Origin: Flavobacteriaceae bacterium
Lineage (GTDB): Bacteria > Bacteroidota > Bacteroidia > Flavobacteriales > Flavobacteriaceae
Assembly: GCA_014239895.1 (NCBI GenBank)
Contig: JAAZXZ010000094.1
Span: forward strand, 1 to 22,254
Direction: 5' to 3'
Length of the DNA: 22,254 bases
Made by a program: the position numbers and the translations under genes. Of this stretch, positions 6,992 to 14,323 are shown in pieces. How positions within the stretch are numbered: position 1 is the stretch's first letter; the number at the start of each line of letters is the position of its first letter. Below the pieces are notes generated by a model. The model made no database searches, was not told the DNA's origin, and was given only the letters and a program-made list of their open reading frames with translations.

Positions 6992-8086
6992 TTAACTATA
7001 CATTATTGGATTAGTATTTGTTTTTGATAAAACGATCGCAAAATTAGGGAATTTTTTTGTAAGAAAGTTAAAGATTAAATTTTTTGTGTATTGTTCACTT
7101 TCATAATGACCAATATCTACTAATAATAGATTATTTTCTGCCTTAAAATAATCATGATATTTTAAATCTGATGTAACAAATGCATCAGCACCACTATTGA
7201 TTGCATTTTCAATTGCAAAACTTCCTGACCCTCCTAAAACAGCTATTTTAGCTATTTTCTTTCCTAATTTTTTTGAATGTTTGATTAATTTAGATTTCAT
7301 TTTTTTCTTTAAGAGGCTTAAGAATTTGTTTTCATCCATTGGGGGATTTAATTCACCAATCATTCCCATGCCTATATTCTGGTTAGAATTGTCTAGTGTA
7401 TTAATTTCATATGCAACTTCCTCATATGGATGATTCTCTTTTAATGCTTTAATTACCTTTTTTTCAAGGTGTTTAAGAAAAGTTATATTTACACATACTT
7501 CTTCTATTTCAGTATATGTTAGTTTGTTTCCAATTTTTGGATTTGACTTTTTGTTACCTTTAAATGTGCCTAATCCCTTATAGGAAAAACTACAATTATC
7601 ATATTTACCTAAAGAACCTCCTCCAATTTTAAATATTTCTGATTTAAGTAAATCTACATTATCAGACGGAATATAGGTTGTTAATTTTTTTATCGTTCCT
7701 TCTTTTGGAATTAAAATTTTATAGTTTTTAATGTCTAGCTTCTTGCATATAGTACTATTTACACCTTTTATTGAATTATCAAGTGAAGTGTGTATAGCAA
7801 TTATTGATATATTATTTTTTATTGATTTATGAATTACTCTTTCTACATATGTGTTAGTGGTAACACTTTTTATATCATTAAAAATAATAGGATGAAAACT
7901 AATAATTAGATTACATTTTGATTTTATTGCTTCGTCAATTACTGATTCTGTAGAGTCTAGAGTAACTAGTATCCCGTTAACTTTTTGATTATAATCACCT
8001 ATTATTAGGCCTACATTATCAAACTCTTCTGCGTAGCAAAAAGGAGCGAATTCATCTATATAATCTATTACTTCTTTTACAATCAT
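6992..8086 (-). CDS. Nif3-like dinuclear metal centre protein (YqfO type)
   Basis: A 364-residue protein of the Nif3/GTP cyclohydrolase I type 2-like family, which forms hexameric rings with a two-metal site; its true substrate is unsettled. Metal-site residues visible: H65 (in IISFHPIIF), D103 (in AIHTSLDN), H327 and E331 (in DIGHYESEQ). Most relatives have HHP at the first motif; this protein has FHP, so one ligand is replaced by F64. The central region (about 120-235) is the inserted PII/CutA-like domain that distinguishes the long YqfO form from the short form of about 250 residues; GLGTFKG and NHPYEEVAYEI belong to it. It is the first gene of an operon with the coiled-coil/ribbon protein, and a TATCTTTG box lies 18 bases before the ATG. 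Confidence 0.92.
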   Translation of the reverse strand: MIVKEVIDYIDEFAPFCYAEEFDNVGLIIGDYNQKVNGILVTLDSTESVIDEAIKSKCNLIISFHPIIFNDIKSVTTNTYVERVIHKSIKNNISIIAIHTSLDNSIKGVNSTICKKLDIKNYKILIPKEGTIKKLTTYIPSDNVDLLKSEIFKIGGGSLGKYDNCSFSYKGLGTFKGNKKSNPKIGNKLTYTEIEEVCVNITFLKHLEKKVIKALKENHPYEEVAYEINTLDNSNQNIGMGMIGELNPPMDENKFLSLLKKKMKSKLIKHSKKLGKKIAKIAVLGGSGSFAIENAINSGADAFVTSDLKYHDYFKAENNLLLVDIGHYESEQYTKNLIFNFLTKKFPNFAIVLSKTNTNPIMYS

Positions 8087-8104
8087 ATATATTTATATTT
8101 TTTT

Positions 8105-8112
8105 CAAAGATA
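8105..8112 (-). promoter_or_regulatory. -7 promoter box for the Nif3-like operon
   Basis: The minus strand reads TATCTTTG, a perfect TAnnTTTG match, 18 bases before the nif3-like ATG at 8086. It lies in the 51-base gap to divergent lpxK. No -33 element is clear. Confidence 0.6.
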
Positions 8113-8137
8113 AATAATTACTTTAGTTGCTGTGAAA

Positions 8138-9145
8138 ATGATTAAAAAAATATTGTTTTGGATATTTAGTGTTCCTTTTTTATTAGTTACATCAATAAGG
8201 AATTTTCTATATAATATTGGAGTAATAAAATCACACCAATTTAATATTCCAATAATATCTATTGGTAATCTAGTTTTAGGGGGATCAGGTAAAACTCCAT
8301 CAATTGAATATTTAGTCAGATTACTATCAAATAATTATAAAGTTGCTGTATTGAGTAGGGGATATGGTAGAAAATCAACAGGTTTTATATTGGCTGATTC
8401 TAATTCAGATGCAGGAATAATTGGAGATGAGTCAATGCAGTATTATAGAAAATTTAAAAACATTATTATATCAGTAGACTCTAATAGAGTAAGAGGAATC
8501 AATAAGTTAATTAAATTAAACTCAAAACCTGAAATAGTGTTATTAGATGATGCTTACCAGCATAGGAGAGTAAAACCTGGAATGTCAATATTATTAACAA
8601 AGTTTAATGATTTATATTCAGAAGACAATATTTTTCCTTTAGGCAATTTGAGAGAGTCAAAAAGAAATGCAAATAGGGCTGATGTTATAATTGTAACAAA
8701 ATGTGATAAGAACATAAATAAAGATCAAAAAAGGCATATAATCCAAAAACTTAATATTGGTGACAATCAAAAAATTTATTTTAGTTCAATTAAGTATTCT
8801 AAAATGGTTTATGATAAAGAAAGCTCAAAACCATTAAGTGAATTTAAAAATATAAAATTTACTCTTGTTACAGGAATAGCAGATAGTTCTCATTTAATTA
8901 ATTATTTAAATGATAGTGAATATAATTTTAATCATATCCTTTTTAAGGATCATCACGATTTTTCTAATTCAGATATAATAAAAATTGATCGAAATAATTT
9001 AATTATTACCACTGAAAAGGACTATGTAAAATTATTTACAAAAATTACTAGTAGTTTATATTACTTACCCATAGAATTTATTATAGATAATGAAGTAGAT
9101 TTTAGCAAGCAAATATTAGATTATATTCAGACTAGAAATTCTTAA
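8138..9145 (+). CDS. lpxK: Tetraacyldisaccharide 4'-kinase (lipid A synthesis)
   Basis: About 335 residues; phosphorylates the 4' position of the lipid A disaccharide precursor at the inner membrane, so the organism makes an LPS outer membrane. The N-terminus holds a hydrophobic anchor (ILFWIFSVPFLLVTSI) followed by RNFLYNIG. The P-loop is GNLVLGGSGKTPS, then VLSRGYGRKSTGF, GDESMQYY, LLDDAYQHRRV and FPLGNLRESKRNANRAD, all typical. The start is either GTG at 8132 (two more residues) or ATG at 8138; I prefer the ATG, which gives MIKKILFW and fits homologues. A possible promoter box (TACTTTAG, one mismatch) precedes it. Its TAA shares a TTAA palindrome with the stop of convergent lipA. Confidence 0.95.
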   Translation: MIKKILFWIFSVPFLLVTSIRNFLYNIGVIKSHQFNIPIISIGNLVLGGSGKTPSIEYLVRLLSNNYKVAVLSRGYGRKSTGFILADSNSDAGIIGDESMQYYRKFKNIIISVDSNRVRGINKLIKLNSKPEIVLLDDAYQHRRVKPGMSILLTKFNDLYSEDNIFPLGNLRESKRNANRADVIIVTKCDKNINKDQKRHIIQKLNIGDNQKIYFSSIKYSKMVYDKESSKPLSEFKNIKFTLVTGIADSSHLINYLNDSEYNFNHILFKDHHDFSNSDIIKIDRNNLIITTEKDYVKLFTKITSSLYYLPIEFIIDNEVDFSKQILDYIQTRNS

Positions 9146-10080
9146 TGAATATGTTTTTGGGCTTTATAAGATGATCTTACTAATGCACTGCTTTCTACAT
9201 GTCTAAATCCCATTTTTAGACCTATTTCTTTATATTCTTTAAATTCTTCAGGGGTTACAAATCTTTCAACCTGAAGATGTTTTTTACTTGGTTGAAGGTA
9301 CTGACCAATAGTTATTACATCAACTTTTGCTTCTTTGAGCTCATTCATCGTTTCAATAACTTCTTCTTTGAATTCTCCAAGTCCTAGCATTATACCTGAT
9401 TTTGTTCTTCTTTGACCAGCATCCTTTAAATATTTTAAAACTTCTAAACTTCTATCATACTTAGCTTGAATCCTTACTTGTTTTGTTAACCTTCTTACGG
9501 TTTCAATATTGTGTGAAATAACCTCAGGTTTTATATTTATTAGTCTATCAATATGTTCGTGTATTCCTTGGAAATCAGGAATTAATGCTTCAATTGTAAT
9601 TTCAGGATTATATTCTCTAACTTTTTCAATGGTTTTAACCCACAATTTACTTCCCATATCATCTTTTAAATCATCTCTGTCTACACTAGTTAAAACCGCA
9701 TGTTTAATCTCCATTATTTGAATTGATTTAGCGACTTTTTCAGGTTCTCCCCAGTCTACAGGGCCTGGTCTTCCTGTTTTAACTCCACAAAATTTACATG
9801 AACGGGTACATATGTTTCCTAGAATCATGAATGTAGCAGTGCCTTCACCCCAACATTCCCCCATATTTGGACAACTTCCTGAAGTACAAATAGTATGAAG
9901 ATTATATTTGTCAACTAGATTTCTTAATTGAGTGTATTTTTCTCCAATAGGTAGTTTCACTCTCAGCCATTTTGGCTTAGGCTGATGCTTGACTTTTTTC
10001 TTTGAAAGGTCAACTTTATGCCAAGTCAAATTTCCTTTAATTTCAGTTGAATTTTCGGGTATTTTATTTTGCTCTATCAT
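9142..10080 (-). CDS. lipA: Lipoyl synthase
   Basis: A 312-residue radical-SAM enzyme that inserts two sulfurs into octanoyl chains on lipoyl domains. The auxiliary 4Fe-4S cluster motif C65-x4-C70-x5-C76 (CTSGSCPNMGEC) and the radical-SAM motif C91-x3-C95-x2-C98 (CTRSCKFC) are intact. The C-terminal RSSY, whose serine ligates the auxiliary cluster, is present. Homology begins around HKVDLSKKKVKHQPKPKWLR. The frame extends two TTG codons upstream, but ATG at 10080 is the natural start. It lies 33 bases after the Nramp-like gene and may be read with it; TATCTTTA (10089-10096, minus strand, one mismatch) is a weak candidate promoter of its own. Its stop overlaps that of lpxK. No lipB is in the window. 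Confidence 0.97.
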   Translation of the reverse strand: MIEQNKIPENSTEIKGNLTWHKVDLSKKKVKHQPKPKWLRVKLPIGEKYTQLRNLVDKYNLHTICTSGSCPNMGECWGEGTATFMILGNICTRSCKFCGVKTGRPGPVDWGEPEKVAKSIQIMEIKHAVLTSVDRDDLKDDMGSKLWVKTIEKVREYNPEITIEALIPDFQGIHEHIDRLINIKPEVISHNIETVRRLTKQVRIQAKYDRSLEVLKYLKDAGQRRTKSGIMLGLGEFKEEVIETMNELKEAKVDVITIGQYLQPSKKHLQVERFVTPEEFKEYKEIGLKMGFRHVESSALVRSSYKAQKHIH

Positions 10081-10113
10081 CAACAATGTAAAGATATAAA
10101 CTATAAATTGAAA

Positions 10114-11340
10114 TTATATGCCTTTTACTAAAAACCATATACTAAATCCTATAAGAAATGCAATTCCAAGTATACTTAGTATATGCAATTTTATTGAAGG
10201 CCTATATTCTTTAGGCGTATGCTCGCTACTTATTAAAATATAATTAATTATAGCATAAAAAGGAGCTGTTAGAAATGACAGGATAGTAGCAATTTTAACA
10301 AGTAGTCCCATTTTTGATGAAAATAAAAAGAATATAAAAATAGTTCCAACAGATAAAATTGCCAACCAAAACAGGTATCCATGCTTAAAATCTTTATTAA
10401 TTAAGAGTTTAGTTGTTCTATTCATAGCTCTTGGGGAGGCATCTAGAGTAGTAATAGTAGTGCTTAGCATAGTGGTAAATGCAGCTATCCCAATAATATA
10501 ATAGGACCATTCACCAAGACTTGAAGTATACATTTCAATTAATTGGTTAGAAAAAAGACTTGCAGATGTGCTAAAGGATGTATCACCTCCAAACATTACT
10601 AGATATCCTAAAGACATAAATGCAACACCTAATATCACTGTACCAATATAACCAACATTAAAATCAAATAGTGAGGATTTATAAGTGAAATTTTTATTAG
10701 TTTTTTGTTTTTCTAGGGACCATAAGGAATGCCAAACAGAAACATCTAATGGAGCTGGCATCCATCCCATAAATGCTATAAGAAAAGCTATTTCTACAGT
10801 AATTTCTGGTAAGAACTGCGATAAAATTATTTCATTAGTATTATTATTGAATGCCATTAAAGTAGCTAAGATTGTACTGATAGCTAAAAGAATAATTACA
10901 TATTTTATTAATCTGTCAAGGAGTTTATATTTACCAAAAAATAAAACTACTGAACAAATTGCAATAATGATTATTGTCCATACTTCAGTACTAAAAAGTC
11001 CATTGGTAAGAGATGCAGCCAATCCTGCTGTAACAATTGTTACAGCAGTTTGTATTGTAAACATTGTGGCTATAGTAATTATAGCATATGCAATTAGGAT
11101 GCCTTTACCTAATTTATAATAACCATCTAGCAGACTTTCTCCCGTTGCACTTGCATATCTAGGGCCATATTGAAAAAATGGATATTTAAATATATTTACA
11201 AGGATTAATGCCCAAAGTAATCCCATACCAAATTCTGCTCCTGCTCTTGTTGATTGTACTAGATGAGAAACTCCTATAGCTGCTCCTGCAAACAATAAAC
11301 CTGGTCCTAATTTTTTTAGAAGTTTATTAATTTTTGACAT
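10114..11340 (-). CDS. Nramp-family (SLC11) transporter of a divergent clade
   Basis: A 408-residue membrane protein with about 11 helices and the Nramp outline: GPGLLFAGAAIGVSHLVQS aligns with TM1 of metal transporters, followed by TRAGAEFGMGLLW. In true Nramp proteins TM1 carries DPGN, which binds the metal; here the positions read G23-V24-S25-H26. In TM6 the Met-Pro pair survives (M194-P195 in GWMPAPLDVS), but the following His is Ala. The substrate may therefore not be Mn/Fe. The frame opens 17 codons earlier, but ATG at 11340 fits TM1 spacing and is preferred; it starts 14 bases inside the small cysteine-protein gene, implying coupled translation. The family is fairly sure; the transported ion is unknown. 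Confidence 0.85.
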   Translation of the reverse strand: MSKINKLLKKLGPGLLFAGAAIGVSHLVQSTRAGAEFGMGLLWALILVNIFKYPFFQYGPRYASATGESLLDGYYKLGKGILIAYAIITIATMFTIQTAVTIVTAGLAASLTNGLFSTEVWTIIIIAICSVVLFFGKYKLLDRLIKYVIILLAISTILATLMAFNNNTNEIILSQFLPEITVEIAFLIAFMGWMPAPLDVSVWHSLWSLEKQKTNKNFTYKSSLFDFNVGYIGTVILGVAFMSLGYLVMFGGDTSFSTSASLFSNQLIEMYTSSLGEWSYYIIGIAAFTTMLSTTITTLDASPRAMNRTTKLLINKDFKHGYLFWLAILSVGTIFIFFLFSSKMGLLVKIATILSFLTAPFYAIINYILISSEHTPKEYRPSIKLHILSILGIAFLIGFSIWFLVKGI

Positions 11341-11524
11341 CACAATCTTTGAATTGATCTGGAGTTTTCCCACAAAACCCACATGATTCATTAGATTTGT
11401 TTAATAATGGATTTTGACTTGCACAGGTTCCAGAAAATTCACCACCTTTCTTTGCCCATATTTTAATACTAATTCCAAGAATACAGAATCCAAGAATAAT
11501 TATAGTAATTAAGGCTAGTTCCAT
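11327..11524 (-). CDS. Small single-helix membrane protein with a four-cysteine tail
   Basis: A 65-residue protein: residues 2-22 form a hydrophobic helix (ALITIIILGFCILGISI), followed by a short soluble tail rich in Cys and Gly. The tail cysteines are C34, C48, C51 and C61 (TCASQNP, CGFCGKTPDQF, CD), a spacing of C-x13-C-x2-C-x9-C that could bind zinc or an iron-sulfur centre; C14 is inside the helix. I recall similar short proteins in flavobacteria but no function. Reality is supported by a perfect TATCTTTG box just upstream, by the ordered composition, and by the overlap with the start of the Nramp-like gene. It follows murB by 18 bases. A partner or metal-delivery role for the transporter is inference only. 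Confidence 0.75.
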   Translation of the reverse strand: MELALITIIILGFCILGISIKIWAKKGGEFSGTCASQNPLLNKSNESCGFCGKTPDQFKDCDVKN

Positions 11525-11528
11525 ATAA

Positions 11529-11536
11529 CAAAGATA
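11529..11536 (-). promoter_or_regulatory. -7 promoter box before the four-cysteine protein, near-leaderless
   Basis: The minus strand reads TATCTTTG, followed by TTAT and then the ATG at 11524. The four-base gap is the same as at tatA. It lies just after the murB stop, giving the small protein and the Nramp-like gene a promoter independent of murB. Confidence 0.5.
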
Positions 11537-11542
11537 GATTTT

Positions 11543-12550
11543 TTATATAATACTTACTTCAGCTTCTAGCTCAATATCAAAAATTAATTTAACAGCTTTT
11601 TGTATGCTAATTGACAAGTTCAATATATCACTTCCTTTAGCAGATTTGTAATTAACTAAAACTAATGCTTGATCTTTATGAACCCCATAATCTCCAAAAG
11701 TCTTTCCTTTAAAACCAGCTTTTTCGATTAGCCATGCTGCAGGTATTTTATATTTATTTTTATGGAAACTATAGAATGGTACATTATTAAAATTAGCCTT
11801 GAGTTCTTCAATTTTATCTATGGAAACAATGGGGTTTTTAAAAAAACTACCACTATTTCCTATTTTATCAGGATCTGGCAATTTCTCATTTCTAATTTTA
11901 ATTACTGCACTAGAAACATCTTGTATAGTTGGGGTTTTTATATTTGATTCATTGAGCTTATCCTGAATTCCTTTATAACTTAAATTTAAATTATGTTTTT
12001 TATTAGTTAACTTTAGTTTAATACTAATTACGATGTAATTAGCACTTTTTTTGAAAATTGAAGTTCTATATTCGAATTGACAATTTTTGTTATTAAATGT
12101 TTTTATCTTTCCCGTTTCTCTATTTATTGCATCACATGAAATTAGTACATCTTTTAACTCTGTTCCATAGGCTCCAATATTTTGAATGGGTGCCGCACCA
12201 ACACTGCCAGGAATTAAAGATAAATTCTCAATACCTCCAAGATCTCTTTTCAAACACCATTGAACAAGAGAATGCCAATTTTCACCAGCGAATGCTACTA
12301 TTTCTGTAATATTATTTTTTTTACTTTCTTCATGAATTCCTTTAATATTTATGTGAATTACTAGTCCTTTAATGTTTTTAGTTATTAATATATTACTGCC
12401 TCCGCTTAGGATATATTTGCTTGGATATTCTTTCAATTTTAGGACTTCAACTAATTCATTTATGCTATTTACAGAAACAAAATTTTCTGCAATAGCATTA
12501 ATCTTAAAACTATTGTATTTCTTAAGAGAAAAATTAGTTAGAATTTCCAT
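11543..12550 (-). CDS. murB: UDP-N-acetylenolpyruvoylglucosamine reductase
   Basis: A 335-residue cytosolic flavoenzyme that makes UDP-N-acetylmuramate for peptidoglycan. The FAD-binding part shows YILSGGSNILI (about 47-57) and LSLIPGSVGAAPIQNIGAYG (111-129). The catalytic set is R162 (in EYRTSIFK), S235 (in GNSGSFFKNP) and E331 (in LEAEV). The presence of the YRxS segment and the full C-terminal domain make it a type I MurB. The ATG shares its A with the TAA of the upstream aminotransferase (TAATG), a classic coupling arrangement. Length is normal. No other mur genes are in the window, so it lies outside the main cell-wall cluster. Confidence 0.97.
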   Translation of the reverse strand: MEILTNFSLKKYNSFKINAIAENFVSVNSINELVEVLKLKEYPSKYILSGGSNILITKNIKGLVIHINIKGIHEESKKNNITEIVAFAGENWHSLVQWCLKRDLGGIENLSLIPGSVGAAPIQNIGAYGTELKDVLISCDAINRETGKIKTFNNKNCQFEYRTSIFKKSANYIVISIKLKLTNKKHNLNLSYKGIQDKLNESNIKTPTIQDVSSAVIKIRNEKLPDPDKIGNSGSFFKNPIVSIDKIEELKANFNNVPFYSFHKNKYKIPAAWLIEKAGFKGKTFGDYGVHKDQALVLVNYKSAKGSDILNLSISIQKAVKLIFDIELEAEVSII

Positions 12551-13740
12551 TAATCATGGTATTTAATTAATGCTTCTTTTAAAATATTTATAGATGATAT
12601 TAAATCTTTTTCATTAAGAACATAAGCAATTCTTATTTGATTTTTTCCAATATCTTTTGAGGAGTAAAATCCCTGAGCTGGAGCAACCATTATAGTTTGG
12701 CCATTTAGTGTGAAACTTTCAAGTAGCCAACTAGCAAAATCATTAGCATCATCAATAGGTAATTCAACAATACAATAAAAGGCTCCTTTTGGATTAGAGA
12801 CTTTAATTCCAGGTATTTTATTAAGTTGGTCAATTAAGAGGTTTCTTCTCTTCTCATATTCTTCAATAACATCATTAAAATATTTTTCTGGAGTATCTAA
12901 AGCTGCAAGGCTGGCGATTTGAGCAAAAGTAGGAGGAGATAATCTTGCTTGAGCAAATTTTAAGACAGTTTTAATTAATTCTTTATTTCTAGAAACCACA
13001 CATCCAATTCTAGCACCGCACATACTATATCTTTTTGAAACGGAATCAATCATTATTGCGTTTTGATTTATAGATTCTTCTTCCATGATTGAATAGTGTT
13101 TACAACCATCATATGCAAATTCTCTATATACTTCATCTGCAATCAGAAATAAATCATATTCTTTAACAATTTCAATCAATTTTTTAATCTCATCTTTTGA
13201 ATAAAGATAACCAGTTGGATTATTTGGATTACAAATAAGTATTGCCTTGGTTTTGGGTGTTATAAGTTTTCTAAACTCACTAATTTTTGGTAAAGAAAAA
13301 TTGTCATCAATTGTTGAGGTGATAGGTAAAATTTTAATTCCATTTGCAACAGAAAATCCATTATAATTAGCATAGAAAGGTTCAGGGATAATTATTTCAT
13401 CTCCAGGATCCATTATACTACCCAAAGTAAAGAATAATGCTTCGCTAGCTCCACTAGTAACTATTATATCATTTTTACTTACTGTTATGTTTTTTTTTGA
13501 ATAATATTCAGTTAATTTTTTTCTGTAATTTTCTGATCCCTCAGATCTACTATAAGCTAGAACTTTTATCTTTGAATTTTTTACTGCTTGAATTGCTTGT
13601 ATAGGTGTTTCTATATCTGGTTGACCAATATTTAGTTGAAACACTTTTATGCCTCTTTTTTTAGCATCTTCTGCATAGGGTACTAGCTTTCTAATTGGAG
13701 ATTCAGGCATTGATTTTCCTTTTATAGAAATATTTGGCAT
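12550..13740 (-). CDS. PLP-dependent aminotransferase, class I/II (aspartate/aromatic type)
   Basis: A 396-residue fold-type I aminotransferase. PLP contacts are visible: N174 (in CNPNNPTG), D202 and Y205 (in IADEVYREF), the Schiff-base lysine K236 (in SVSKRYSMCG) and R244 (in ARIG); the C-terminal carboxylate arginine is likely in QIRIAYV. The substrate cannot be told from these motifs; aspartate, aromatic or other amino acids are possible, and it resembles AspC-like enzymes of subgroup I-gamma more than branched-chain ones. It lies 57 bases after the DUF1573 gene and overlaps murB by one base, so the two are probably translated together. No signal peptide is seen. Confidence 0.9.
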   Translation of the reverse strand: MPNISIKGKSMPESPIRKLVPYAEDAKKRGIKVFQLNIGQPDIETPIQAIQAVKNSKIKVLAYSRSEGSENYRKKLTEYYSKKNITVSKNDIIVTSGASEALFFTLGSIMDPGDEIIIPEPFYANYNGFSVANGIKILPITSTIDDNFSLPKISEFRKLITPKTKAILICNPNNPTGYLYSKDEIKKLIEIVKEYDLFLIADEVYREFAYDGCKHYSIMEEESINQNAIMIDSVSKRYSMCGARIGCVVSRNKELIKTVLKFAQARLSPPTFAQIASLAALDTPEKYFNDVIEEYEKRRNLLIDQLNKIPGIKVSNPKGAFYCIVELPIDDANDFASWLLESFTLNGQTIMVAPAQGFYSSKDIGKNQIRIAYVLNEKDLISSINILKEALIKYHD

Positions 13741-13797
13741 TTGAATAGGTTTTAGTCTAGTTATTAATTTATGGAAAATAAAAAATAAGTAAGCTTA

Positions 13798-14229
13798 TTA
13801 AAAGTCTTCTTCAAGCAGGCTTTTTGATTTTTTTTCTAAACCATTATTCTTAATCTTATTAGTTACTTTTCCAGTAATTTTTAAAATTACAGTAGGGTTT
13901 TGAGCATTTGAACTTACAATAATAGATTTTCTAATAAAACCAACTCTATTAGTATCATATTTGACTTGTATTTTTTCTGATTCTCCTGGTAGTATAGGCT
14001 TATTAGGTTTCTTTGGAATTGTACAACCACATGTTGATTTTACATTTGTAATTATTAAGGGAGAATTACCATCATTTGTGAACTCAAAATCTCTAATTCC
14101 ATTTGAACCTTTTTCAATTACTCCATAATCAATTTCAGTTGTTTTAAAATTAATTTTAGCAGTTTTTTCTTGGGAAAATGTGTTAAAATTAAAAGCTAAA
14201 ACACAAACAATTAATAATATTTTTTTCAT
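13798..14229 (-). CDS. Secreted DUF1573 domain protein
   Basis: A 143-residue protein with a signal peptide (MKKILLIVCVLAFNFNTFSQ, cleavage after about residue 20) and a single DUF1573 domain, an immunoglobulin-like/ASH-type beta sandwich common in Bacteroidota envelopes. Signature segments are IDYGVIEKGSNGIRDFEFTN, STCGCTIPKKP (with a conserved Cys pair) and LPGESEKIQVKYDTN. The C-terminal tail is lysine-rich and acidic at the end. No enzymatic motif is present. It diverges from valS across 94 bases and heads the minus-strand block with the aminotransferase and murB. The molecular role is unknown; extracytoplasmic location is fairly sure. Confidence 0.88.
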   Translation of the reverse strand: MKKILLIVCVLAFNFNTFSQEKTAKINFKTTEIDYGVIEKGSNGIRDFEFTNDGNSPLIITNVKSTCGCTIPKKPNKPILPGESEKIQVKYDTNRVGFIRKSIIVSSNAQNPTVILKITGKVTNKIKNNGLEKKSKSLLEEDF

Positions 14230-14293
14230 TATGTTTTGTTAAAAAATTAGGCAGATAAATATAATTATAATTACTCAGATAAAGAAATATGAG

Positions 14294-14301
14294 TATTTTT
14301 G
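14294..14301 (+). promoter_or_regulatory. -7 promoter box for valS
   Basis: TATTTTTG matches TAnnTTTG and ends 22 bases before the valS ATG, the same range as the boxes of gpmI, the nif3-like gene and rsfS. No -33 TTG is apparent. In such AT-rich sequence the match is weaker evidence than the TATCTTTG boxes. Confidence 0.45.
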
Positions 14302-14323
14302 TATTCAATCATAAATAGAGAAA

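Noticed and set aside
10089..10096. TATCTTTA on the minus strand as a lipA promoter
   Set aside because: The invariant final G of TAnnTTTG is missing; kept only as a weak possibility in the lipA entry.
10685..11119. Open frame of 144 codons on the plus strand inside the Nramp-like gene
   Set aside because: It is antisense to a well-supported membrane protein; its hydrophobic/basic composition mirrors the helices on the other strand, and it shows no family motif.
11341..11391. Longer N-terminus (17 residues) for the Nramp-like protein
   Set aside because: It would overlap the small cysteine-protein gene by 65 bases and adds sequence unlike the family; ATG at 11340 gives the usual short N-terminus before TM1.
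13784..13799. Small inverted repeat AATAAG-TAAG-CTTATT at the end of the DUF1573 gene as a terminator
   Set aside because: Only six AT-rich base pairs, no T-run, and it includes the stop codon of the gene; expected by chance in such DNA.
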